A stretch of 64,000 nucleotides of DNA from Streptomyces sp. ICC1 (GTDB lineage: Bacteria > Actinomycetota > Actinomycetes > Streptomycetales > Streptomycetaceae), in contig NZ_CP030287.1 in assembly GCF_003287935.1 (NCBI RefSeq), positions 7,259,063 through 7,323,062 of the forward strand. Direction: 5' to 3'. The notes beneath the pieces are model-generated. The model was given only the letters and a program-made list of their open reading frames with translations. It did not search any database and was not told the DNA's origin. Below, one piece after another: positions 27,038 to 35,959 of this stretch. Each line of letters begins with the position of its first letter. The first letter of the stretch is position 1. Both the position numbers and the translations under genes were made by a program.

Positions 27038-27190
27038 TCAGGCCGCCACCGGAAGCGCGGCCTCCGGGGCGGCCGGGAGCGGGATGCCGAAGTCGCGCAG
27101 GACGGCCCCGGCGGCGCGGCGGGCCGAGCGCAGCGCGCCCTCGACGGTGTTGCTGTCGCGGCTGTCCCCGCCCCCGTACCGCCCGGACAG
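27038..27190 (-). pseudogene. C-terminal fragment of an FAD-dependent amine-oxidase-like protein
   Basis: The minus-strand frame ending with TGA at 27038 reads [20 protein letters not shown] then [20 protein letters not shown]. The D-S-R-D-x-x-T-V-E-G-A-L-x-S-x-R-R-A-A pattern is the FAD-binding end of NAD(P)/FAD-dependent amine-oxidase-like enzymes. Everything before it is missing, since the sequence changes at about 27175-27195 into an AfsR-like gene on the other strand. It is a truncated gene at a probable join. Confidence 0.5.
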
Positions 27191-29731
27191 GGCAATCTGC
27201 GGGCCCGGCTCACGACGTTCGTCGGCCGGGAGGACGACATCCGGGCCATCGGCGACGATCTCGCACGGGCCCGGCTCGTCACCCTGCTCGGGCCCGGCGG
27301 CGCCGGCAAGACCCGGCTGTCGCAGGAGGCCGCCGAGGCCCACGCCGGGGGCGGCTGGCCCGACGGGGTGTGGTTCGTCGAGCTGGCCCCCGTCGACGGC
27401 CCCGCCGACCCCGAGGACGTCGCCGAAGCGGCCCTCGCCGCGCTCGGCGCCCGCGAGACCAAGCTGCGCGGCGCCTCCGCCGAGGAGATGCGGGTACTCA
27501 CCGAGCGCGGCGGGGACAGTGCCCTCGACCGGCTCGCCGAGCACTGCGCCCGGCGCCGCCTGCTCCTGATCCTCGACAACTGCGAGCACGTCATCGGCGC
27601 CGCCGCCCGCCTCGCCGCGGAGGTGCTCGCGCACTGCCCCGGAGTCCGGATCCTGGCCACCAGCCGCGAGCCCCTCGGCGTGCCCGGCGAGACGCTGCGC
27701 CCCGTGGATCCGCTGCCCGACCCCGTCGCGCTGCGGCTGCTGGACGACCGGGGCTCCGCCGCCCGGGCCGGGTTCACGGTCGACGACGACCCGGCCGCCG
27801 CCGTCGAGATCTGCCGTCGGCTGGACGGGATGCCGCTCGCCATCGAGCTGGCCGCCGCCCGGCTCAGGCTGCTGACCCCCCGCCAGATCGCCGACCGCCT
27901 CGACGACCGCTTTCGGCTCCTGACCAGCGGCAGCCGTACCGTCCTGCCCCGCCAGCAGACCCTGCGCGCGGTCGTCGACTGGTCCTGGGACCTTCTCGAC
28001 GAGCCCGAACGGGCGGTCCTGCGCCGCCTGTCCGTCTTCGCCGGCGGCTGCGACCTCGACGCCGCCGAAGCCGTCTGCGCCGACGCCGGCGACACGGACG
28101 GGGCCGCCGGCGTCGCCGACCTCCTCGGCTCCCTCGTCGACAAGTCCCTCGTCGTCGCCGCCCCCGGCGCGGACGGCAACGGCATGCGCTACCGGCTCCT
28201 GGAGACCGTCGCCGAGTACGCCGCCGAGCGCCTCGCCCAGGCAGGCGACGACCTCGCCGACACGGGCCGCCGCCACCTCACCCACTACCGGGAACTCGTC
28301 CGCACCATCGAGCCGCAGCTGCGCGGCCACGGCCAGCGCGCCGCCGCCGACCGGATCGCCACCGAGTACGAGAACCTCCGTACGGCCCTGCGCCGGGCCG
28401 TCGCCGCCCGGGACGTCGGCGAGGTGCTCTGCGTCGTCCACTCCCTCGCCTGGTACTGGCAGATGCACGACCTGCGCGCCGAGCTCCGCCACTGGTCCGC
28501 GGCCGCCGCGGCCCTCGGCCCCGACCCCTTCGCCCCGCCCGTGGTCCCCGCGCCGCCCCTCTACGAGCGGGTCGTCGACACGCCCCCGCCCTACGAGGGC
28601 GAGCTGCTCACCGAGGCCTGGCGCGACATCCAGATCATGTGCCTGGCATCCCGGGACCAGACCAGCGACAACTGGTCCAGCCCGGAGGTCCGCGCCCAGG
28701 TCGACGGCATGGTCGCCGCCTACCGCCCCGGGCTGCCGCAAACCTGCCGGGCCCCCGCCCTGATGTGGGTGTACGCCGTGATGATCTCGGGCGATGCCGA
28801 CCTGCTGCGCGACGTCATCGAGGAGACCGTGCGGACCGCCCGCGGCCTCGGCTACCGCTGGGAGCTCGCCTCCGCCCTCCAACTGCGCGCCAACGTCCTG
28901 GCCAACCGCGCAGACTGGGCCGGCGACGCCTCGCGCGACGCGGAGGAGAGCCTCGCGATCTTCCGCTCGCTCGGCGACGACTGGGGCTGCGCCGAGGCGC
29001 TCTCCGCCCGCGCCGAGGCCATGGAGAAGCGCGGCGCGTACGCCCTGGCCGCCGACGACTTCCGGGCCGCCATCGAGCACGCCCGGCGGCTCGGCGCCCA
29101 GGCCCAGGTCTCGGTGCTGCAGGTGCGGATGGCCGGGACCCTCGTCGAGAGCGGCCACATGGAGGAGGCGGAGGAGCTCCTCACCGGACTGCTCCCCGGC
29201 ATCCAGCACTCCGGCAACGAGGCCATGCCCGCCGCCCGGATGTTCCTCGCGGGCATCTACGGCCGCACCGGCCGCATCGCCGAGGCCCGCGCGCAGCTCC
29301 AGTCCCTGCGCGACGAGTTCTCCTTCGGCGCCTACGCCATCTTCGACGGGTTCCTGCTCGGCACGATGGCCTGGCTCGACAACCAGGAGGACGCGTACGA
29401 GAGCGCCCTCGTGACGGTCCGCCGGGCCATCGAGAGCGTCCGGGACCCGCTCGCCCTGATGATCGCCCCGCACCTTCCGGCCGTGTACCTGCTGACCGCC
29501 GCCGTCGCCCACGCCGGAGCCGGCGGCCCGGTCCGGGGCCGCCGGGCCGCGGAGCTGATGGGCGCCTACCGGGCGCTGGTGCCGCCCGCGCACTTCCCGG
29601 TCACCACCGAGCGTGCGGACGCCGAGCTGGCCGAGGGCCTGGCCCGGGCCGCGCTCGGCGACAGCGCCTACGAGGCGGCGTACGCCGAAGGCGGCGGCCT
29701 CACCCTGAAGGAGGCCGCCGCCCTCGTCTGA
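27175..29731 (+). CDS. AfsR-like STAND regulator, N-terminal DNA-binding domain missing
   Basis: About 850 residues are visible. A linker [20 protein letters not shown] leads into an NB-ARC-type ATPase with Walker [13 protein letters not shown], Walker [25 protein letters not shown] and the [15 protein letters not shown] motif. A winged-helix region ([19 protein letters not shown]) and TPR-like helical repeats complete it. In SARP/AfsR regulators the linker follows an OmpR-type DNA-binding domain and a BTAD domain. Both are absent here, replaced by opposite-strand coding sequence. The gene is therefore probably cut by a chimeric join at about 27190. No genuine start codon can be assigned. Confidence 0.75.
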
Positions 29732-29788
29732 CCCGGTCCCCGACCTGGGTCCGCCCGGGACGCGATCCGGAACGGACCGGTCCGCGGG

Positions 29789-30637
29789 TCAGGTCTTCTG
29801 GCGGAACCTCCGCACGGCGAGCGGCATCGTCACCAGCGTGATGCCGACCGACCAGGCCAGCGTGATCCACACGGAGTTGCCGATCGGGGTCCCGTTGATC
29901 AGGGCCCGGGCCGCATCGGCCAGGTTGGACAGCGGGTTGACGTCGGTGAAGCTCTGCAGCCAGCCGGGCATCGTCGTCGTCGGGGCGAAGATCGAGCTGC
30001 CGAACTGCAGCGGCATCAGGACCAGCATCGCCATGCCCTGGACGGCCTGGGGGGTCTTCATGGCGAGACCCAGCAGGATGAAGATCCACATCAGCGAGGA
30101 ACCGAAGATCGCCGCCAGTCCGATGGACAGGAACAGGTCCAGCACGGAGGTCTTGATCGACAGGCCGAGCAGGAAGCCCATGCCGAGCAGGATCGCGATG
30201 GCGACCATCATCCGGCCGAGCTCGACCACGATCTTGGCGATGAGCACCGAGGAACGGGCGATGGGCATGGACCGGAACCGGTCCATCACGCCCTTCTTGA
30301 AGTCGTCGTTGACCCCGGTGCCGACACCCATGGCGATGTTCATGCCCATCATCGCCATCAGGCCCGGCACCACGTAGTTGACGTACTCGCCCTGGTTGCC
30401 CTTGCCCGCGATCGCGCCGCCGAAGACGAACACGAACAGCAGCGTGAAGATGATCGGCATGAACAGGACGTCGAACATCGACTCCGGGTCCTGCTTGATC
30501 TGCAGGACGTTGCGCCGCGCCAGGGCGCCGATGTGGCGGAGATTGCCCCGCAGGCCGATCCGGCCGTCATCGGCCGGGGCGGGCCCGCCGGCCGGGGCGG
30601 CCGTGGCGGGACGGGGCTTCGTGGTTACGGTGCTCAT
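29789..30637 (-). CDS. ABC-2 type exporter permease (DrrB-like)
   Basis: The 282-residue protein has a cytoplasmic Pro/Ala-rich start, six predicted membrane helices and the ABC-2 signature region VMDRFRSMPIARSSVLIAKI. It ends in LAVRRFRQKT, typical of DrrB-type permeases. ATG 30637 overlaps the stop of the ATPase gene (ATGA), so the pair is translationally coupled. Together they should export a drug, lipid or peptide; the cargo cannot be read from the sequence. Confidence 0.88.
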   Translation of the reverse strand: MSTVTTKPRPATAAPAGGPAPADDGRIGLRGNLRHIGALARRNVLQIKQDPESMFDVLFMPIIFTLLFVFVFGGAIAGKGNQGEYVNYVVPGLMAMMGMNIAMGVGTGVNDDFKKGVMDRFRSMPIARSSVLIAKIVVELGRMMVAIAILLGMGFLLGLSIKTSVLDLFLSIGLAAIFGSSLMWIFILLGLAMKTPQAVQGMAMLVLMPLQFGSSIFAPTTTMPGWLQSFTDVNPLSNLADAARALINGTPIGNSVWITLAWSVGITLVTMPLAVRRFRQKT

Positions 30638-31653
30638 GCCGCGACCTCCTCGGTCTGCTCGGTGGGAACGGAGTCCTCGACGGAGGGGTGCTGTCCGGTG
30701 ATGGACAGGAACACCTCGTCCAGGCTGGGCAGGTACGTGCTGATGTCGGTGATCCCGTACCCGCGGGCCGCCAGCAGGCCGACCACGGCGGTCAGCTGCT
30801 CGTCGGCCAGGATCGGGACCAGCAGGGCGCCCTCGTCCGGGACGGCCTGGGAACCGGCCACCCCGTCCAGTCCGGCCTCCGCCAGCGAGCGGGCCATGCC
30901 CGGCAGGTCCGAGGGGTCGGAGGGGCGGATCCGCAGGGTCCGGCCGCCGACGCGCGCCTTCAGCTCATCGACCTTGCCGTTGGCGATGACCTTGCCCTTG
31001 TCGATGACCGTCAGCTCGCTGGCGAGCTGCTCGGCCTCCTCCATGTACTGGGTGGTGAGCAGCACGGTGGCCCCCTCGGCGACCATCCGCTGCACCTCGT
31101 CCCACACCTCGTTGCGGGTGCGGGGGTCCAGACCGGTCGTCGGCTCGTCCAGGTACAGCACGGCCGGGCTGCCGATCATCGAGGCGGCCAGGTCGAGCCG
31201 GCGCCGCATGCCGCCGGAGTAGTTCATCACGGCCTTCTTCGCGGCCTCCGTGAGGGAGAACCGCTCCAGCAGCTCGTCGGCGCGCCGGCGGGAGTCCTTG
31301 CGGGACAGGTCCAGCAGCCGGCCGATCATGTAGAGGTTCTCCCAGCCGGAGAGCTTCTCGTCGACCGAGGCGTACTGGCCCGTCAGGCCTATGGTCCGGC
31401 GCAGCTGGCGGGGCTGGCGGACCACGTCGAAGCCGGCGACGAAGGCCGTGCCGGCATCGGGGGTGATCAGGGTGGACAGGCAGCGCACCAGGGTGGTCTT
31501 GCCCGCGCCGTTCGGGCCGAGGACACCGAGCACGGTGCCTTCGCGGACATCCAGGTCCACCCCGTCGAGGGCTTTGGTCTCGCCGTAGTGCTTGACCAGT
31601 CCCCGCACTTCTACGGCGTGGGGGTTCTTGTCGATTCGCGTCATGTCCACCAT
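30634..31653 (-). CDS. ABC transporter ATPase, daunorubicin-resistance (DrrA) type
   Basis: The 339-residue ATPase has Walker A LGPNGAGKTTLVRCL, the Q-loop in TIGLTGQYASVDEKLSGWEN, signature NYSGGMRRRLDLA, Walker B PAVLYLDEPTTGLDPR and H-loop residues in LLTTQYMEEAEQL. The Gln there replaces the usual His, as in DrrA-type ATPases. A C-terminal regulatory domain with YLPSLDEVFLSITG follows. ATG 31653 is preferred; ATG 31644 is possible. An unusual array of 11-bp repeats begins 14 bases upstream. Confidence 0.88.
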   Translation of the reverse strand: MVDMTRIDKNPHAVEVRGLVKHYGETKALDGVDLDVREGTVLGVLGPNGAGKTTLVRCLSTLITPDAGTAFVAGFDVVRQPRQLRRTIGLTGQYASVDEKLSGWENLYMIGRLLDLSRKDSRRRADELLERFSLTEAAKKAVMNYSGGMRRRLDLAASMIGSPAVLYLDEPTTGLDPRTRNEVWDEVQRMVAEGATVLLTTQYMEEAEQLASELTVIDKGKVIANGKVDELKARVGGRTLRIRPSDPSDLPGMARSLAEAGLDGVAGSQAVPDEGALLVPILADEQLTAVVGLLAARGYGITDISTYLPSLDEVFLSITGQHPSVEDSVPTEQTEEVAA

Positions 31654-31666
31654 GGGACCACCCGCC

Positions 31667-31750
31667 ACTGACAAAGCACCGACATCCGACCGACAGCGGA
31701 CCGACGGCGGACCGACATCGGGTCGACATCGGGTCGGCAGCGGGTCGGCA
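31667..31750 (-). repeat. Array of 11-bp direct repeats upstream of the DrrAB-type exporter
   Basis: About 7.6 units of consensus ACCGACAtCGG on the plus strand (TGTCGGT heptamer on the minus strand) follow each other without gaps. Units start at 31667, 31678, 31689, 31700, 31711, 31722, 31733 and 31744. A period of 11 bases places each unit on nearly the same DNA face, and heptamers repeated every 11 bases are the known binding pattern of SARP-type regulators. The array ends 14 bases before the proposed start codon, leaving little room for a promoter, so a simple minisatellite is also possible. Confidence 0.6.
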
Positions 31751-31757
31751 AAACGGC

Positions 31758-31791
31758 GGGGGCCCGCCGAGACGTCCGTCGGCGGGCCCCC
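31758..31791 (-). terminator. Transcription terminator after panB
   Basis: Perfect 13-base arms (31758-31770 and 31779-31791) with an eight-base loop lie 16 bases beyond the panB stop on the minus strand. There is no T-tract, as is usual in high-GC genomes. Confidence 0.75.
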
Positions 31792-31807
31792 GGATGAACC
31801 GGTCCTG

Positions 31808-32668
31808 CTAGTGGAACGCGTGCTCGGCCTGCGGGAACGTTCCGCCGACCACGTCCTCGGCGAAGGCCTTCGCCGCGTCGCCCATGGTCGCCCGCAGGTT
31901 CGCGTACTGCTTGACGAACTTCGGCATCTTCCCGCCGGTCAGCCCCATCATGTCCGTCCACACCAGCACCTGCGCGTCGCACTCCGCGCCCGCGCCGATG
32001 CCGACCGTCGGGATGTGCAGGGACCGGGTGACCTCGGCGGCCAGCTCGGCCGGGACCAGCTCCAGCACCACCGCGAAGGCGCCCGCGTCCTGCGCCGCCT
32101 TCGCGTCGCGCAGCAGCTGGTGGGCGGCCTCGTCGCCGCGCCCCTGCACCCGGTAGCCCATGGCGTTGACGGACTGCGGGGTCAGGCCCAGGTGGGACAT
32201 GACCGGGATGCCGGACTGCACGATCAGCTCGGTCTGTGCCAGCGAGCGCTCCCCGCCCTCCAGCTTGACCGCGCCCACCCCGGCCTCCTTGACGAGCCGC
32301 GTGGCGCTGCGCAGCGCCTGCACGGGGCCTTCCTGGTACGAGCCGAACGGCAGGTCGCCAACGATCAGCGCGCGGCTGGTGCCGCGTACGACGGCGGCCG
32401 ACAGCAGGGTCATCTCGTCCATCGTCACCGGGACGGTGGTCTCGTAGCCGAGGTGGCAGTTGCCCATCGAGTCGCCGACGAGCATGACCGGGATGCCGGC
32501 CTCGTCGAACACGGACGCGGTCATCGCGTCGTAGGCGGTGAGCATGGGCCACTTCTCGCCGCGTTCCTTGGCGAGGGTGAGGTCGCGGACGGTGATGCGC
32601 CGGGTGCCCGTGCCTCCGTACAGCGTGGGGGAGGCGGCTTCGCGGGCAGGCGAAACGGCATGCGTCAT
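31808..32668 (-). CDS. panB: 3-methyl-2-oxobutanoate hydroxymethyltransferase
   Basis: The 286-residue protein is a complete PanB. It shows MLTAYDAMTASVFDEAGIPV, MLVGDSMGNCHLGY (metal-binding Asp), PVTMDEM, VKLEGG and the catalytic Glu region AVVLELVPAELA. PTVGIGAGAECDAQVLVW closes the barrel. It adds a hydroxymethyl group from methylene-tetrahydrofolate to ketoisovalerate, the first step of pantothenate and CoA synthesis. ATG 32668 follows AGGAGCAG. It stands alone here, with a terminator directly behind it. Confidence 0.94.
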   Translation of the reverse strand: MTHAVSPAREAASPTLYGGTGTRRITVRDLTLAKERGEKWPMLTAYDAMTASVFDEAGIPVMLVGDSMGNCHLGYETTVPVTMDEMTLLSAAVVRGTSRALIVGDLPFGSYQEGPVQALRSATRLVKEAGVGAVKLEGGERSLAQTELIVQSGIPVMSHLGLTPQSVNAMGYRVQGRGDEAAHQLLRDAKAAQDAGAFAVVLELVPAELAAEVTRSLHIPTVGIGAGAECDAQVLVWTDMMGLTGGKMPKFVKQYANLRATMGDAAKAFAEDVVGGTFPQAEHAFH

Positions 32669-33010
32669 TGCAACTGCTCCTTGATGTTCATCTCGAGGCG
32701 CCCTTACGGCGTCCCCGGACTCACCACCATGGTGGCACTCGTCCGGCCCGGGCGGGAAGTGGCACGAAGACCGGTTCCTCCCGCCGTTCATCACACTTCC
32801 GGCGCAGCGCGGGCCGGCCGGGGGCCCGGCGGGGGCCCGGCGGGGCCACGCCCGGTCCAATGTGCGCGTTTCGTGACAAGCGGAACTGTTGCCGCTCGGC
32901 CGTTCGTCCTCCCGGACGTACGGCCGAGACAATCGGCACGGAACGTTCCGTATATCGCCTAGGGTCAAGGGGCGGGGACGGAGCGCGAGCACGGCAGCGA
33001 GGGCAGTGGC
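32669..33010. other. Divergent intergenic region panB / EEP gene
   Basis: No gene is visible in these 342 bases. They contain a 12-base palindrome, CCACCATGGTGG (about 32726-32737), and a relatively A/T-rich stretch at about 32930-32965 with GGAACGTTCC and TATATCGCCTAGGGT. The latter is a plausible promoter zone for the plus-strand gene. No -35/-10 pair at ideal spacing was found. Confidence 0.4.
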
Positions 33011-34036
33011 ATGGCACAGGCGTACATGACGGAGACGGGGAACGGCGGCTCGGACCCCGAGCCCTCCCGAACCGGTCTCCGGCGCCGGCTGGCCGATCTG
33101 AGGGGCGACCGGGGGATCTGGCGCCGCGGGATCGTGCTCGCGGCGATCGCGGCCCTGATCTCGCTCGTCATGATCTTCCACGCCTCGCTGCCCAACGACA
33201 TCGGCAACCTCGGCAGCCTCACCGAGACCTTCCTGCCCTGGCTCGGCCTCGCCGTCCCGGTGCTCTTCGCCGCCGCGCTGCTGCGCCGGTCCGCGACCGC
33301 CCTGATCGCGATACTGCTGACCGCCGCGGTCTGGGTGAACCTCTTCGGCGGACTGGTCACCGACAAGGCCGGCGCCGGCGGCAACCTCACCGTCGCCACC
33401 CACAACGTCGACGCCGACAACCTCGACCCGAAGGGGACCGCCGCCTCCGTCGCCACGTCCGGAGCCGACGTCCTGGCCCTGACCGAGCTCAAGGGCAGCG
33501 CCGTCCCGGTCTACGAGAAGGCCCTCGCGGAGACCTACAAGTACCACTCGGTCGAAGGGACCGTCGGCCTCTGGAGCAAGTACCCGCTGACCTCCAGCGC
33601 GCCCGTCGACATCAAGATGGGGTGGACCCGGGCGATGCGCGCCACCGTGCACAGCCCCCACGGCGACATCGCCGCCTTCGTCGCCCACCTGCCCTCGGTC
33701 CGCGTCAAGCTCAACGCCGGCTTCACCGCCAATCAGCGCGACAACAGCGCCGACGCCCTCGGCGCCGCGCTCGCCGCCGAACCGCTGGGCAAGGTCATCC
33801 TGCTCGGCGACCTCAACGGCACTGTCAACGACCGGGCCCTGTCCGAGGTCACCTCGCAGCTGCGCTCCACCCAGGGCGCGTCCGGCGACGGCTTCGGCTT
33901 CAGCTGGCCCGCCCAGTTCCCCATGGCCCGCATCGACCAGATCCTGGTCCGCGGCGTCACCCCCGTGGCCTCCTGGACCCTGCCCCGCACGGGCAGCGAC
34001 CACCTCCCCATCGCGGCCCGGGTCACCGTCACGTAG
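33011..34036 (+). CDS. Membrane-anchored endonuclease/exonuclease/phosphatase family protein
   Basis: The 341-residue protein has three N-terminal membrane helices (about residues 40-58, 74-93, 96-114), followed by an EEP-fold catalytic domain outside the membrane. Motifs are TVATHNVDADN, DVLALTELKG (metal Glu), FVAHLPSVR, VILLGDLNGT, ARIDQILVRG and the final GSDHLPI with the catalytic His. Such proteins hydrolyse phosphodiester or phosphate ester bonds; the extracytoplasmic location suggests scavenging or envelope work. ATG 33011. A strong hairpin follows the gene. Confidence 0.85.
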   Translation: MAQAYMTETGNGGSDPEPSRTGLRRRLADLRGDRGIWRRGIVLAAIAALISLVMIFHASLPNDIGNLGSLTETFLPWLGLAVPVLFAAALLRRSATALIAILLTAAVWVNLFGGLVTDKAGAGGNLTVATHNVDADNLDPKGTAASVATSGADVLALTELKGSAVPVYEKALAETYKYHSVEGTVGLWSKYPLTSSAPVDIKMGWTRAMRATVHSPHGDIAAFVAHLPSVRVKLNAGFTANQRDNSADALGAALAAEPLGKVILLGDLNGTVNDRALSEVTSQLRSTQGASGDGFGFSWPAQFPMARIDQILVRGVTPVASWTLPRTGSDHLPIAARVTVT

Positions 34037-34083
34037 GACCGGCCGCCGGGCCCGCGGCGCCCGTACGGGCGCCCGTACGCATG

Positions 34084-34123
34084 CCGGTGCCCCGGCCGCT
34101 CCGAGGAGCGGCCGGGGCACCGG
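34084..34123. terminator. Bidirectional transcription terminator
   Basis: Nineteen-base perfect arms (34084-34102 and 34105-34123) lie between the convergent EEP-family gene and nadE. The symmetry means it can serve both. Confidence 0.8.
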
Positions 34124-34154
34124 TGCGAGGACGGCGGGATCCGGAGCGGACGGC

Positions 34155-35909
34155 CTACGCCTGCTCGCGCCAGCCGTTCGTGATGGGCAGCCGGCGGTCC
34201 TTGCCGAAGCCCTTCGCGGAGATCTTCGTGCCCGGCGGGTACTGCCGGCGCTTGTACTCCGCCGTGTCCACCATGCGCAGGGTCTTCGCGACGAGCCCGC
34301 GGTCGTAGCCGGCCGCCACGATCGCCTCCAGGCCCTGGTCGCGGTCCACGTACAGGTCCAGGATCCCGTCCAGCACGGGGTAGTCCGGCAGCGAGTCCGT
34401 GTCCACCTGCCCCGGGCGCAGTTCGGCGCTCGGCGGCTTCTCGATCGACGCGACCGGGATCGGCGGCGTCTCGCCCCGCTCCTCGGCGGCCCGGTTGCGG
34501 TAGCGGGCGAGCCGGAAGACGTCCGACTTGTAGACGTCCTTGATCGGGCCGTACGCGCCCACCGAGTCCCCGTACAGGGTGGAGTAGCCGACGGCCAGCT
34601 CCGACTTGTTGCCCGGGGCCAGCACGATGTGGCCCTCCTGGTTGGAGAGCGCCATCAGCAGGGTGCCGCGCAGCCGGGACTGGAGGTTCTCCTCGGCGAG
34701 CCCGGTCAGGCCCAGCGCGCCCATGTACGCGTCGAACATCGGCTCGATCGACACGGTCCGGAAGTTCAGGCCGGTCCGCTCGGCCAGGTCCGCCGCGTCG
34801 CCCTTGGAGTGGTCCGAGGAGTACTTGGACGGCATCGAGACGCCGTACACGTTCTGCGCGCCGATCGCGTCGCAGGCGACGGCGGCGACGAGCGCGGAGT
34901 CGATGCCGCCGGAGAGCCCGATCAGGACCGAGCGGAAGCCGTTCTTCTTCACGTACGCGCGCAGGCCCACGACCAGAGCGTCGTAGATCTCCTCGTCGTC
35001 CTCCAGGCGCTCCGCGTAGCCGCCGGTCACGACCGCCTCGTACGGCTCGACCGGCTCCTCGGAGAGGACCACCCGGTCGATGCGCAGGCCGTCGTCGACG
35101 ACGCCCTCGACGGGCGAGGCCGAGGCGGCCGGCAGGTCGAGGTCGACCAGCACGCAGCCCTCGGAGAACTGCGGGGCGCGCGCGATGACCTCGCCGCCGG
35201 CGTCGACCACGATCGAGTCGCCGTCGAAGACCAGCTCGTCCTGGCCGCCGATCATCGCCAGGTAGGCCAGGGTGCAGCCGGCCTCCTGGGCGCGCTTGCG
35301 CACCAGCTCCAGGCGCAGGTCGTCCTTGTTGCGCTCGTACGGGGACGCGTTGATCGAGATCAGCAGTCCGGCCCCGGCGGAGCGGGTGGCCGGGACGCGG
35401 CCGCCCTCCTGCCAGAGGTCCTCGCAGATGGCCAGGGCCACGTCCACGCCCCGCACCCGGATCACGGGCTGGGTGTCGCCCGGTACGAAGTACCGGAACT
35501 CGTCGAAGACGCCGTAGTTGGGGAGGTGGTGCTTGGCGAAGCGCAGGACGACCTTGCCGCCGTGCAGTACGGCGGCCGCGTTCTCCGGGGACCCCGCCGG
35601 GCGGCCGAGCCGCGGCGCGGCCTTCTCCGTACGGTCGAGGTAGCCGACGACGACCGGCAGGTCGCCGAGGCCCTCGGCCGCCAGCCGCTCCGCGAGCCCG
35701 CGCAGCGCCGCGCGCGAGGCATCGACGAAGGAGCCGCGCAGCGCGAGGTCCTCGACGGGGTACCCGGTCAGCACCATCTCCGGGAACGCCACCAGGTGGG
35801 CGCCCTGCTCGGCGGAGTGCCGGGTCCAGTGGACGACCGAGTCCGCGTTGGCGGCGATGTTGCCGACGTGCGAGTCGATCTGATTCAGAGCGAGGCGTAG
35901 TTGAGGCAC
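34155..35909 (-). CDS. nadE: Glutamine-dependent NAD+ synthetase
   Basis: The 584-residue protein joins two domains. The N-terminal nitrilase-fold glutaminase (residues 1 to about 270) has the triad Glu in FPEMVLTGYP, Lys in KHHLPNYGVF and Cys in LAICEDLWQEGG. The C-terminal ammonia-dependent synthetase has the PP-loop LIGLSGGIDSALVAAVACD, GVSMPSKYSSDHS and the FRLARYRNR region. It converts deamido-NAD+ to NAD+ using ATP and glutamine nitrogen. ATG 35909. The next gene on the same strand, 50 bases upstream, encodes an unrelated membrane protein. Confidence 0.94.
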   Translation of the reverse strand: MPQLRLALNQIDSHVGNIAANADSVVHWTRHSAEQGAHLVAFPEMVLTGYPVEDLALRGSFVDASRAALRGLAERLAAEGLGDLPVVVGYLDRTEKAAPRLGRPAGSPENAAAVLHGGKVVLRFAKHHLPNYGVFDEFRYFVPGDTQPVIRVRGVDVALAICEDLWQEGGRVPATRSAGAGLLISINASPYERNKDDLRLELVRKRAQEAGCTLAYLAMIGGQDELVFDGDSIVVDAGGEVIARAPQFSEGCVLVDLDLPAASASPVEGVVDDGLRIDRVVLSEEPVEPYEAVVTGGYAERLEDDEEIYDALVVGLRAYVKKNGFRSVLIGLSGGIDSALVAAVACDAIGAQNVYGVSMPSKYSSDHSKGDAADLAERTGLNFRTVSIEPMFDAYMGALGLTGLAEENLQSRLRGTLLMALSNQEGHIVLAPGNKSELAVGYSTLYGDSVGAYGPIKDVYKSDVFRLARYRNRAAEERGETPPIPVASIEKPPSAELRPGQVDTDSLPDYPVLDGILDLYVDRDQGLEAIVAAGYDRGLVAKTLRMVDTAEYKRRQYPPGTKISAKGFGKDRRLPITNGWREQA

Positions 35910-35959
35910 GCGGCCCAGTCTAATCGTCTTTCTGACGCGATGTCCTGGGAGCCGGGCAA

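Noticed and set aside
31667..31750. CRISPR-like array.
   Set aside because: The units are contiguous 11-mers with no spacers, and no cas genes are present.
32726..32737. CCACCATGGTGG palindrome as a specific operator.
   Set aside because: It is a single short palindrome with no second copy and no regulator gene nearby. It could arise by chance in GC-rich DNA.
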